A program made the translations under genes and the position numbers. Of a stretch of 6,845 nt of DNA, positions 1 through 6,442 are shown one piece after another (positions within the stretch are counted from its first letter, which is position 1; each line of letters opens with the position of its first letter). Origin of the DNA: an uncultured Pseudomonadota bacterium (GTDB lineage Bacteria; Lernaellota; Lernaellaia; Lernaellales; Lernaellaceae); assembly GCA_937967875.1 (NCBI GenBank), contig CALBTQ010000153.1, positions 1 to 6,845 of the forward strand. Reading direction: 5' to 3'. The notes beneath the pieces were generated by a model that saw only the letters and a list, made by a program, of their open reading frames with translations, was not told where the DNA came from and searched no databases.

Positions 1-42
1 ATTAAAATGACTAGCGCTGGAAATGATTATTAGATGCTATAC

Positions 43-60
43 TTCCTAGAATGCACATTC
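43..60. repeat. Palindromic 18-bp element, copy 1
   Basis: The sequence TTCCTAGAATGCACATTC matches positions 1593-1610 at 17 of 18 bases. Its right part is an inverted repeat, GAATG-CA-CATTC, as expected of a dimeric repressor or activator site. It lies beyond the terminator of the Kelch gene. Read on the minus strand it would therefore sit upstream of whatever gene lies off the left edge, the same relative place copy 2 has before the Kelch gene. An operator role is inference; the repeat itself is directly visible. Confidence 0.5.
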
Positions 61-77
61 AGAGCAGGCGTAACATG

Positions 78-109
78 AAAAAAAGGGACTGCCGAAGCCG
101 TCCCTTTTT
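78..109 (-). terminator. Rho-independent terminator of the Kelch gene
   Basis: On the minus strand, arms AAAAAGGGAC and GTCCCTTTTT (100-109 and 80-89) form a 10-bp stem. Inside it, past a G/A mismatch, lies a GC-TTCG-GC tetraloop, and seven T follow (78-84). It starts 26 bases after the Kelch stop codon. The A and T tracts on both sides make it usable in either direction. Confidence 0.9.
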
Positions 110-134
110 GTGAATTTAACAGTCCTTCGGTCAA

Positions 135-1559
135 TCAGCAGCCACAACCGTCGTCATCATCATCGTCATCGTCATCGTCGTCGGCGGCGATATCATCGTC
201 ATCATCGTCTACAGCATCGTCGTCTACAGCATCGTCGTCTGCAGCATCGTCGTCTGCAGCATCGTCGTCCGAGACATCGTCATCAACGGTGTCGTCGTCG
301 GTTACATCATCGTCGACCGTGTCGTCATCCACCGTGTCGTCATCGGCTGTTTCGAGCACTTCATAGGCGTCTTCCAGTAGGGCTTCTTCGCCACTGACGC
401 TTTCCACGATCAGGTCGTAAACGCCAACAGTTGAATCGGCGGGTATTTCGGCGGTGATGGTGTTTTCATCTACGACCGTGATGCCGGTCAGAATGATTTC
501 TGTTTTCGTTTCATCGGTCAAGTAAGCCGTATCGGTTGCTTCAAAACCGGCGCCGGTTATTGTTACGGCTACGGCTGCTTCGTTGTAGCCCTCGGTCGGT
601 GCGATTTCCGTCGCCGCCGCCAGACATAGTTTGTAGAGCTGGGTTTTTTTGATATCGGTGATTCCGTTGCCGCCGCCAATGACGTACAGCAAACCGCCGA
701 AATCGGGAATCGAACCGGCCGCGGGAGAGGCCGTCGCATAAAGCAAATTGTCGAATGATGCCCAAGTTGCGCCGACGAAATTATAAACATGAGTCAGTTC
801 GGATGTGGCTTTTGATCCCGCAAAACCGCCTAATTGATAGATGTTTCCCCCGATTTGCGCTCCACCCGACGACCAATAACCGGCGCCTGAACCGGTTGTT
901 TCCGCCCAGGTGTCGGTGCTTGGATTGTAATAGGCGATCGAATCGTCGATTGTCTCATCGCGGTATCCATTGATGACGAAGAAGTAGTCCTCGCTGACGC
1001 CGCTGGCCGACCAACGACGGTGCACCGGCAGGTCGGCGAGGGTGTCGTCCCAAGTGTTCAAGGCGATGTCATAGGCATAGACGGCCGAAGTATGACCGAT
1101 GATATCGGATCCGCCGCCGGCATAAGCATAATCGCCGATTACGCCGCATGATCCGCCGGACATCTCATTCGGCAACGATGCGCCGTCCGACCAGGTGTCG
1201 GTATCAATGTCGTAAAGTTTTACGGTATCCAACGGACTGCCATCGTCATAGCCGCCCAAGAGCAATATGGTTCCTTCGTATTCCGCCATGCAGGAGTTGA
1301 CCCAGCCGTCTACATCATAATCGGAACCGGTGCTCCAACTATCGGCAGCGATATCGTAGATCCACATAGTGTTGTTGTAACCTTCGTCGAGAAATCCACC
1401 GGTGATATAGATTTTTCCTTCGTAATAGGCGCCGACGCCGCGACGAAAAACTTCCGGACAATCGGTCCCTTCGTACCAGCCTGTTGTGCATTGAGCCCAA
1501 ACAACGCTGGGCGCCAATACCAAAACAATGGCGAGAGCAATCCAAAATAACTGTTTCAT
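135..1559 (-). CDS. Exported Kelch beta-propeller / TIG protein with Asp-rich GCGC tail
   Basis: This 474-residue protein is probably exported. Residues 1-22 form a Sec signal peptide (Lys3, a hydrophobic core, cleavage after Val-Trp-Ala). Residues about 25-312 hold six Kelch-type repeats, each with a GG or NG turn, a paired aromatic, and a Y(D/N)..T.TW-like ending, enough for a complete six-bladed propeller of the galactose-oxidase type. No copper-oxidase active site was recognised, so a binding role is likelier than catalysis. Residues about 318-402 are an IPT/TIG immunoglobulin-like domain (EIAPTEG, ITGAGF, VGVYDLIV). Residues 406-470 are nine DDDxx pentapeptides and poly-Asp, and the chain ends Gly-Cys-Gly-Cys. 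The ATG has AAGGA seven bases upstream. The gene stands alone between the palindromic element and a strong terminator. The ligand is unknown. Confidence 0.85.
   Translation of the reverse strand: MKQLFWIALAIVLVLAPSVVWAQCTTGWYEGTDCPEVFRRGVGAYYEGKIYITGGFLDEGYNNTMWIYDIAADSWSTGSDYDVDGWVNSCMAEYEGTILLLGGYDDGSPLDTVKLYDIDTDTWSDGASLPNEMSGGSCGVIGDYAYAGGGSDIIGHTSAVYAYDIALNTWDDTLADLPVHRRWSASGVSEDYFFVINGYRDETIDDSIAYYNPSTDTWAETTGSGAGYWSSGGAQIGGNIYQLGGFAGSKATSELTHVYNFVGATWASFDNLLYATASPAAGSIPDFGGLLYVIGGGNGITDIKKTQLYKLCLAAATEIAPTEGYNEAAVAVTITGAGFEATDTAYLTDETKTEIILTGITVVDENTITAEIPADSTVGVYDLIVESVSGEEALLEDAYEVLETADDDTVDDDTVDDDVTDDDTVDDDVSDDDAADDDAADDDAVDDDAVDDDDDDIAADDDDDDDDDDDGCGC
150..344 (-). repeat. 15-bp tandem repeat and poly-Asp codons in the Kelch gene
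   Basis: Nine tandem 15-bp units (210-344) each encode DDD plus two small residues (TV, VT, VS, AA or AV). They are followed by six Asp, Ile-Ala-Ala and eleven Asp, written with mixed GAC and GAT codons. The tract is very acidic and likely disordered or calcium-binding. Short-read assembly can miscount such units, so the true copy number may differ. Confidence 0.85.
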
Positions 1560-1592
1560 GTTTTTTTCCTTTGGTTAATGTCTTTTATCTAG

Positions 1593-1610
1593 TTCCTAGA
1601 ATACACATTC
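1593..1610. repeat. Palindromic 18-bp element, copy 2, upstream of the Kelch gene
   Basis: TTCCTAGAATACACATTC differs from copy 1 (43-60) by one base. It keeps the dyad GAAT-N4-ATTC. On the minus strand it lies 34 bases before the Kelch ATG and directly follows a TTGTCA hexamer (1611-1616), which matches a -35 box at 5 of 6 bases. No good -10 is found at 16-19 bp spacing; GATAAA at 21 bp is the best. A protein bound here would overlap the promoter, so an operator is plausible but inferred. Confidence 0.5.
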
Positions 1611-1660
1611 TGACAAGTTGTGGCAGGTGACGAGGCGGCGATGGCCACCACCGATACGTA

Positions 1661-1785
1661 TTAACACCCACAGCCGCCACCATCGTCGTCATCCACCGTG
1701 TCGTCGTCGGTGGTGTCGTCAACCATCAACAGCAAAGCGAAGAATATGGATTTCAATTTATCGCCCTTGGGATTGAAATACGCAT
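1661..1785 (-). pseudogene. Broken remnant of an Asp-rich, GCGC-tailed exported protein
   Basis: An ATG at 1785 has a good AGGAG eight bases upstream, but its frame gives only MRISIPRAIN before TGA (1753-1755). One frame over, a TTG at 1756 overlaps that stop and reads MKSIFFALLLMV, then DDTTDDDTVDDDDGGGCGC and TAA at 1661. Joined by a single-base shift, the two pieces look like a signal peptide attached directly to the acidic tail, without any mature domain. The tail closely resembles that of the Kelch protein. I read it as a gene that lost its middle by deletion and gained a frameshift. Alternatives are a translated 31-residue peptide started at TTG by reinitiation, or an assembly collapse between two related genes. 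Confidence 0.55.
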
Positions 1786-1821
1786 TTTGCTCACTCCTGC
1801 GTGAAAGATAACAGACAATGA

Positions 1822-1850
1822 ATGATAATTGCTGGAATAAAGAAAATCAA
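1822..1850 (-). promoter_or_regulatory. Sigma70-like promoter of the Asp-rich remnant
   Basis: On the minus strand TTGATT (1845-1850) and TATCAT (1822-1827) are separated by exactly 17 bases. The -10 matches 5 of 6 bases and the -35 matches 4 of 6. Transcription would begin near 1815, giving a leader of about 30 bases that contains the AGGAG and ATG of the remnant. Activity is inferred from the match alone. Confidence 0.45.
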
Positions 1851-1970
1851 ATCAAGGCATATTCGATAATTTCTCTTGTGTTGCAGAAGGGACCGGACAG
1901 TGTTTGCTTTCGCCTGTTCGTGGAATTATTCGCGAAAATTTTTCAAGTAATTAAACCGGGATGGTCCATG
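1851..1970. other. Intergenic stretch with no recognised feature
   Basis: This AT-richer stretch lies between the lipoprotein stop codon and the remnant promoter. I see no convincing terminator: the best candidates are a 9-base palindrome (ATGGTCCAT at 1961) and a weak AT-rich dyad near 1923-1945, neither followed by a T tract. The plus-strand ORF starting at 1818 runs through it, but beyond 1971 that ORF is purely antisense to the lipoprotein gene. Confidence 0.5.
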
Positions 1971-3677
1971 CTAGTTCTCATCGATGCCGATATCCCAGGT
2001 CGACCCATGCGGACGAGTGTCGCCGTCCCAATCGATGTTGTACCACGGCCCGAAATAATACGGGGCGGCGTCTTGCCCCGCATCGATGCACGGGCTGGTC
2101 GCTTGCAGGTGGAACGTGCCTTCCAGGTCGAACAACGGATCTTGAGCGATGTTGTTTTCAGCTTTCGCACAGCCGCTCCAGTCGCAGGCTTCGACCTGCT
2201 CCAACGTCGTCAGTTCATCGCCGGTCAGATAAACCAGACCGCTGTTCAGCGGTTCGTCTCCATGCACGTACAAGTCATTGTTGAGCAGGGTGACATTCGT
2301 ACAGTCGGTCATATACAATCCGTAAACCCAAAAATCCGAGCGCGCATCGACGATGTTGTTGACCAAGAGCGCGTCGGTCACCGACTTGATTTCGATGCCG
2401 TTGACGTTGTCGTCGTCGGCGTTGGCAAATACAACGTTGTTGACCGCCGTGAACTGCGAGCCGTTGACATCCACGCCGGAAACCGAAGTGCAGTTGTATC
2501 CCGAAATAATCAGATTTCCGACCAGGGTCAATTCGCCGTTTTTGGCCTGAACGGCGGTGGTGGATGTGCCGCCGACGCCGCCGAAAATGCGATTGCGGAC
2601 CAGCGTGGCCTTCGTGTTGATGGCGTTGACGCCCTGCAGCGAAACCACATCCAGCGCATCGCTGGCTTCGATTATATTGTCGACCAACAGGGCTGTGCCG
2701 CCACCCAGGTAAACGCCGACTGCGCTGGTGGGCGCTTTGCGGCTGCCGGTGATCCGGTTGGCCAACAATGTAACCTCACCTTTGGAATAAACGCCTTGAC
2801 AGCTTCCCGATCCGGCGCCGCCGAAGATTTGGTTGCGGGCGATCACCGCTTTTGTCCCGGCGGGTACGCGTACGCCGGTGGTTGCCAGAGCGTATTGGTC
2901 GCCGTGTACGGCAAAGCCTTCAAAAACAACGGTTTCGCCATCGCCGCCAATGATCACCGCCGGATCGACCGAACCGGCGGGGATCGTCGTGGTGTGGAAG
3001 TCGATGTTGCGCGACCACGATGCGTCTTCGTAACCGCCGAACATCGACACGGCGGCGGTGACGCTCAGGTCATAGAAATACTCGCCTTCGGCCGCGAAAA
3101 CGACTTTATCCTGAGCCGCGGCGAGGCTGACCGCAGCGGTTAAACGCAACAACGGATCGGCCATTGTGCCATCGCCCTGGTCGCTGCCCATCGGCGAGAC
3201 GAAGACGCCGACTTGTTCGGAACGCTCGAAATCCGCGCCGTCGCAATCCTGGTCGATCATGTCGTCGGGGAAATCGACCGCTTGCGGATGCACGAGCGGA
3301 TCGACGTCGTCGCAGTCATTGCTTTCCGTAGCGTAGCCGGCGGGAAGTTGTTCGCCGCTGCACACTTGCTGATGGGGTTCGCCCGCGCCGTAGCCATCCA
3401 GGTCGGCGTCCAGGCTGCCTTCCAACCATTGGAACAACTCGGCGTCGCCGTCATCGCAATCAGAGCCGTCCAGCGTCCAGCCCTCCGGGCACTGATCGTG
3501 TTTGGTGATAACGCTTTTTTGTGGATTGCCGAAACCGTCGCCATCGACGTCTTTGAAACACTCTATTTCGCCTTCTTCGGGTTCATCGTCGTCCCCCGGG
3601 TCGCACGCGGTGAACATGACGGACACGATCAACGCCAAAGAAACGGCCAGCCAACCTTTTTTCACGAGAGGCGACAT
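1971..3677 (-). CDS. Putative lipoprotein with MopE-like repeats and a right-handed beta-helix
   Basis: The protein has 568 residues from ATG 3677. I chose this start because AAAGG lies seven bases upstream, whereas the GTG two codons earlier (3683) is too close to it. Residues 1-24 are a lipoprotein signal with lipobox-like Phe-Thr-Ala before Cys25; Asp26 follows. Residues about 40-135 contain two MopE-type metal-binding repeats (DVDGDGFG...GSDCDDGD and DLDGYGAG...SNDCDDVD), then DMIDQDCDGAD at about 139-149. From about 157 (VFVSPMGSDQGDGT, DUF1565-like) to about 530 the chain has the Asn- and Val-rich coils of a parallel beta-helix. It closes with SPCIDAG and WDIGIDEN, a common ending in this class. 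The role is probably at the cell surface, perhaps in adhesion or glycan contact. No polysaccharide-lyase active site was identified, so an enzymatic claim is not justified. It is followed by the gene-poor region. Confidence 0.85.
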   Translation of the reverse strand: MSPLVKKGWLAVSLALIVSVMFTACDPGDDDEPEEGEIECFKDVDGDGFGNPQKSVITKHDQCPEGWTLDGSDCDDGDAELFQWLEGSLDADLDGYGAGEPHQQVCSGEQLPAGYATESNDCDDVDPLVHPQAVDFPDDMIDQDCDGADFERSEQVGVFVSPMGSDQGDGTMADPLLRLTAAVSLAAAQDKVVFAAEGEYFYDLSVTAAVSMFGGYEDASWSRNIDFHTTTIPAGSVDPAVIIGGDGETVVFEGFAVHGDQYALATTGVRVPAGTKAVIARNQIFGGAGSGSCQGVYSKGEVTLLANRITGSRKAPTSAVGVYLGGGTALLVDNIIEASDALDVVSLQGVNAINTKATLVRNRIFGGVGGTSTTAVQAKNGELTLVGNLIISGYNCTSVSGVDVNGSQFTAVNNVVFANADDDNVNGIEIKSVTDALLVNNIVDARSDFWVYGLYMTDCTNVTLLNNDLYVHGDEPLNSGLVYLTGDELTTLEQVEACDWSGCAKAENNIAQDPLFDLEGTFHLQATSPCIDAGQDAAPYYFGPWYNIDWDGDTRPHGSTWDIGIDEN

Positions 3678-3771
3678 CGGCACACCTTTCTTTTTTTGTA
3701 TCCGATTGTCTGAATCGTATCATTGTATACCTTTTCCACTCGTTTTAAATGGCAAAGACGCGATCGGTCGT

Positions 3772-4623
3772 TCAGTTGCGGAGAACAAACGCTTCCTCCA
3801 AACCTTCCGCCTTTTCAATGATTGTTTGCAGTTCGTGGGCGAAACGGGCGAAGGGCGCGCCGTCGACCAGATCGTGATTGGCGCTGATGGTCAGGCAGAG
3901 GATTTCGCGCGGACCGGGATTGTCCGTCGACGTCGAAAGCCGCACTGCGATGCCGCCGACGACTACGGAAAAATTGTGAAAGCCCGGTGCGCTCTGCCCC
4001 CAGCCGGCGCCGCGACCGAACATGCCGACGGCGGTAACCAGCATCGTTCCCAGATGCTTTTTCGCGACCAAAGGACGTCGAAAGACGACGCGGTAGAGCA
4101 AGCGGCGCAGGAAGCCGGGCACCATCAGAAAATATTTTGCCTGTTTTTGAAAATCGGCGGAGAGCGAATTCATGCCTGCGGATTGCACCGACCGGATTTC
4201 GTCGTGAATGTCGCGCACGTTGCGTCGATTGATGCCGCGCACGACATGGGCGAGAGCGAAGGGGCGTCCCTCGACTTTTACTTCGACGATCGTCGTGGCG
4301 TCCACGTCCTCGAACATGACCAGCCGGCCGAACCAGTCGCGAAGCGCATGCACTTCCGGATGTGCCGCGACCGCCTTGCCCAGGCAGGCGAGAACGAAGG
4401 CCGTGAAGGAAATGGATTCTCCCGTGCGCAAACGGTGAGCGCGAAGAAGCTGGCGCGCACGAGTCACGTCCAATTCCAAAAAGCCGTGCATCATGGGTTT
4501 GCGATGGCCCAGCCGCAGGGTATCGAGCACCAACCGGCGTTCGGGCGGAAAGGGGATCCGCCGGAAAGCGTCACTGGAAGACGTGTCCGCCGAACTGGTT
4601 TGCTTGGTTTCATCCGTGTGCAT
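3772..4623 (-). CDS. Stand-alone 2-oxoacid dehydrogenase E2-type acyltransferase domain
   Basis: This protein belongs to the E2 catalytic-domain/chloramphenicol acetyltransferase-like superfamily, which moves acyl groups between thiols such as lipoamide and CoA. The signature HxxxDG is present as HDLVDG at residues 250-255 and carries the catalytic His. Other family segments are DAFRRIPFPPERR near the N-terminus, SISFTAFVLACLGKAVAAHP, DVDATTIVEV and GFHNFSVVVGG. It has no lipoyl or peripheral-subunit-binding domain and no E1 or E3 gene beside it, so it is not a classical E2 subunit; the substrate is unknown. I prefer ATG 4623 (283 aa), which has GGGAG 11 bases upstream. ATG 4644 and GTG 4674 are in frame, and the latter would overlap the preceding selenoprotein gene by 23 bases. 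Tight spacing suggests co-transcription with that gene. Confidence 0.8.
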   Translation of the reverse strand: MHTDETKQTSSADTSSSDAFRRIPFPPERRLVLDTLRLGHRKPMMHGFLELDVTRARQLLRAHRLRTGESISFTAFVLACLGKAVAAHPEVHALRDWFGRLVMFEDVDATTIVEVKVEGRPFALAHVVRGINRRNVRDIHDEIRSVQSAGMNSLSADFQKQAKYFLMVPGFLRRLLYRVVFRRPLVAKKHLGTMLVTAVGMFGRGAGWGQSAPGFHNFSVVVGGIAVRLSTSTDNPGPREILCLTISANHDLVDGAPFARFAHELQTIIEKAEGLEEAFVLRN

Positions 4624-4651
4624 CAGCGTTTCATCTCCCAACATGCGTTCA

Positions 4652-5542
4652 TCATTCGGACTCGGGGATATCACCGGAGACCAATTTTGGAATCAGCCAC
4701 GGTTTACGAACCAACAGTTGGCCGATGGGCGGACTTACGTGGCCGCCTTTATCGGCCTGGGCGCGCGTTTCCGGCCAAGCGTAAGGCAGTTCGACGATCG
4801 TACCCGGCTCGGTTGCGGTCGCCAGCACTTCCAGCGTCGAACGCAGCACGGCGCGTTGGCCGTCAGCGTCATGCGGCTTTCCCAACGGGCGCGACATGGG
4901 ATAGCCGATTGCGGCCATGCGCGGCACGCCGAGCGCTTTGGTGAAAACCGGAATCATGGAAATCGCCACAGTCGCCAGACCGTTTGCCTCCAAAACCCGT
5001 TGCACCAGTCCGACGGACCGGCAGCAGAAGGGTCAACTGGGGACCATCACGACGGCGTCCACCCCATCGCTCTTCATGCTCCGGGCGATGGCGGGCGCGG
5101 TGACTTCTTCCAACTCGCGCACTTCCTGAGGGCGAAGGATGTAACCCATGATGGAGTAGTGCGACGGCGCGGGGCGTTTGATGAAACCCTCGCCGGCCAG
5201 TTCGGCGAGTCGATGCATGGGCAGCAGGACATCGAGATCCTCCCGGCCGAAACGCGCATCGATGTGCATATGATAGATGCCCACGTCGGCGGAGGTCACC
5301 CCTTGGGGAATGACCCGATAACTCGGATCACCCCACCAGGGATCTTGCCGTTCCCGCTCCTGATCGAACGGCTTGTCGCCCTTGAGGGCAATACCCGAAC
5401 TGCAGACCAAAGCCACGGTGCATTGATTCAGCGGCTTGGGCAGCGGCGTCCAGGGAATGGGGCGCGGTTGTTCGCGCTCAACCCAGGCTTTGATCACTTG
5501 TCGCGTAATGAAATCGAGATAACCATAGGAGTTGATGGTCAT
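4652..5542 (-). CDS. GrdB-family selenoprotein with in-frame TGA read as selenocysteine
   Basis: The reading frame runs from ATG 5542 to TGA 4652, with one internal TGA at 5033-5035, giving 296 residues with Sec170. The flanking sequence is VDAVVMVPS-U-PFCCRSVGLVQRVLE, a UxxC redox motif like the Sec-Gly-Thr-Cys of glycine reductase GrdB. The downstream part (TVAISMIPVFTKALGVPR, IGYPMSRPLGKP, GTIVELPY) continues the same family of 'glycine/sarcosine/betaine reductase selenoprotein B-like' proteins, in which, from memory, many members have Cys at this place. A hairpin lies 11 nt after the TGA. Real GrdB is a larger part of a complex with GrdA and GrdC, neither of which is here, so this is a GrdB-like redox protein and not proven glycine reductase. 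The start is supported by GAGG upstream of ATG 5542; ATG 5557 is an alternative. It sits directly before the acyltransferase gene. A gene finder would wrongly split it in two. Confidence 0.85.
5005..5021 (-). promoter_or_regulatory. Bacterial SECIS hairpin in the GrdB-like mRNA
   Basis: The minus strand reads CCGGTCC-GTC-GGACTGG: a 7-bp stem with one G-U pair and a GUC loop beginning with G. The stem begins 12 nt after the TGA and the loop lies at +19 to +21. In E. coli fdhF, as I recall it, the stem likewise begins after 11 spacer bases and the GGUC loop lies at +19 to +22. SelB would bind here to deliver Sec-tRNA. The hairpin is visible; binding is inferred. Confidence 0.75.
5033..5035 (-). 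other. Selenocysteine codon (TGA), residue 170
   Basis: This TGA is in frame with strong family-like coding on both sides and occupies the first position of a UxxC motif. TGA is a normal stop elsewhere in the window (genes ending at 135, 3772, 4652 and 6443), so a changed genetic code does not explain it. The terminal TGA of this same gene is followed by no comparable hairpin. Confidence 0.82.
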
Positions 5543-5649
5543 GGGGCGATCCCTCATTTGCTCGGTCGCGTCGGCTATTAATCTTATCAGTATGGAGGAA
5601 AGTATTGAGCAATCTTCGTAATAATGCAATCTGAATGGGGAAAAGCGGT
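5543..5649. other. 107-bp intergenic gap upstream of the selenoprotein gene
   Basis: The gap separates the VTC-domain gene from the selenoprotein gene. On the minus strand a TTGCTC hexamer is followed after 20 bases by TAAGAT; the spacing is poor, so a promoter is possible but weak. I see no hairpin with a T tract after the VTC gene. The selenoprotein and acyltransferase genes may thus have their own promoter or continue the upstream transcript. Confidence 0.3.
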
Positions 5650-6429
5650 CTAGCGAACGGCGCACAGGCGGTCGCAGTAATCGTTGGCGCCCAGGATATT
5701 GTCCATGGCGTTGCAGTACTTTGAAAAGCCGCGCTGCAACAGGCCGAAGCGTCGGATGAGCGCGACGACCCAGAACGGCACGTTCGTTTCGGTTTTTATT
5801 TCCAGAATGACCGGCGAGTCGTCGCCGCAAAACGCGGTGGTGATCGGATCGTCCCAGTAGGCCATGGCGCCGTGCGCTTCCAGGGCATAGGAGCCGCACG
5901 CCGCGCGGTAGGTCAGGCAACGGTCGAAGGTGATGCGGCAATAATCTTCCAAGTCGCTGACGTAAGGTTCGCGGATGTACTGCACATGCACCACCGGTTG
6001 GGCGTGCAGACGCATGACCGCGGCCTCGAAGGAATCGGCCAGCGAGTAGGTATGGCCGTTGTTGCCGTTGGGCACGTAGTCGGTCAGATTGTATGGCCAT
6101 TCATTGAGATCGATGCGGCGACGGATTTTCCAGGTGACGGTTTTAACCTTGTGCTTCAGTTCGACCCAGAGAAAGTCGCTCGGGCAAGCGCCGTAATACC
6201 GAACGCGCGGTTTGAAGCGCGTGAACCGCTTCAGGCGAGTGTCGTAATAGAAGCGCAGATCCGGCGTGTCGAGGTACAGATTGTTGACCATGTAGCGGTT
6301 GTCGGGTCCGGCGTGCTTGTCGGGCGAACAGGTAACGCCGATGTAATCGCGAATTTCCCGCGCCAGCGATTCGGGGATGACATACTTGGCTTCGTAACGG
6401 CTGATCACGCTGCTGCGGTCGCTACTCAT
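5650..6429 (-). CDS. VTC-domain protein (triphosphate tunnel fold, polyphosphate polymerase-like)
   Basis: The 259-residue protein is soluble, with no signal or membrane segment. It matches the VTC domain, known from yeast Vtc4, which polymerises ATP gamma-phosphate into polyphosphate inside a basic tunnel. Visible landmarks are RYEAKYVI (11-18), LYLDT (51-55), KPRVRYY (73-79), ELKHK (90-94), a basic stretch KIRRR (101-105), ILEIK (208-212) and SKY (236-238). By position, Arg75/Arg77 and Lys92 probably contact phosphates and Glu210 the metal, while Lys237 fits the distal basic residue. The length suits a bare catalytic domain; the SPX and membrane parts of the yeast complex are absent. Bacterial members often sit near CotH or DUF4956 genes, which are not seen here. 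ATG 6429 has AGGAGA six bases upstream, and the upstream gene stops 13 bases before it, which suggests an operon. Polyphosphate synthesis itself is inferred. Confidence 0.85.
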   Translation of the reverse strand: MSSDRSSVISRYEAKYVIPESLAREIRDYIGVTCSPDKHAGPDNRYMVNNLYLDTPDLRFYYDTRLKRFTRFKPRVRYYGACPSDFLWVELKHKVKTVTWKIRRRIDLNEWPYNLTDYVPNGNNGHTYSLADSFEAAVMRLHAQPVVHVQYIREPYVSDLEDYCRITFDRCLTYRAACGSYALEAHGAMAYWDDPITTAFCGDDSPVILEIKTETNVPFWVVALIRRFGLLQRGFSKYCNAMDNILGANDYCDRLCAVR

Positions 6430-6442
6430 GATGCGTCTCCTG

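Noticed and set aside
150..344. CRISPR-like or minisatellite array
   Set aside because: The 15-bp units are contiguous, have no spacers and keep the reading frame, so they are a coding repeat.
110..397. Plus-strand His/Arg-rich 95-codon ORF
   Set aside because: It is the antisense reading of the Asp codon repeat (GAC/GAT read as GTC/ATC in shifted frames) and is simple-sequence artefact.
1916..1970. Terminator after the lipoprotein gene
   Set aside because: The AT-rich dyads pair poorly and no T tract follows a GC stem on the minus strand.
1818..3143. Long plus-strand ORF of 441 codons
   Set aside because: It runs antisense through the lipoprotein/beta-helix gene, its translation shows no domain, and the minus frame has a lipobox, repeats and a family-typical ending.
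4652..5005. Separate 117-residue gene starting at GTG 5005
   Set aside because: It is in the same frame as the sequence before the TGA, lacks a convincing start, and completes the GrdB-like fold, so it is the C-terminal part of the selenoprotein.
5033..5035. Genetic code change (TGA as Trp or Gly)
   Set aside because: Several genes in the window end in TGA, and only this TGA is internal to a family-like frame.
3502..5581. Overlapping plus-strand ORFs of 480 and 362 codons
   Set aside because: They are antisense to the acyltransferase and selenoprotein genes, which have clear motifs. High GC makes long antisense frames common.
5543..6100. N-terminal extension of the selenoprotein frame up to 6100
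   Set aside because: This part overlaps the VTC gene out of frame and is Arg/Leu-rich shadow sequence. Family-like sequence starts at ATG 5542, which has an upstream GAGG.
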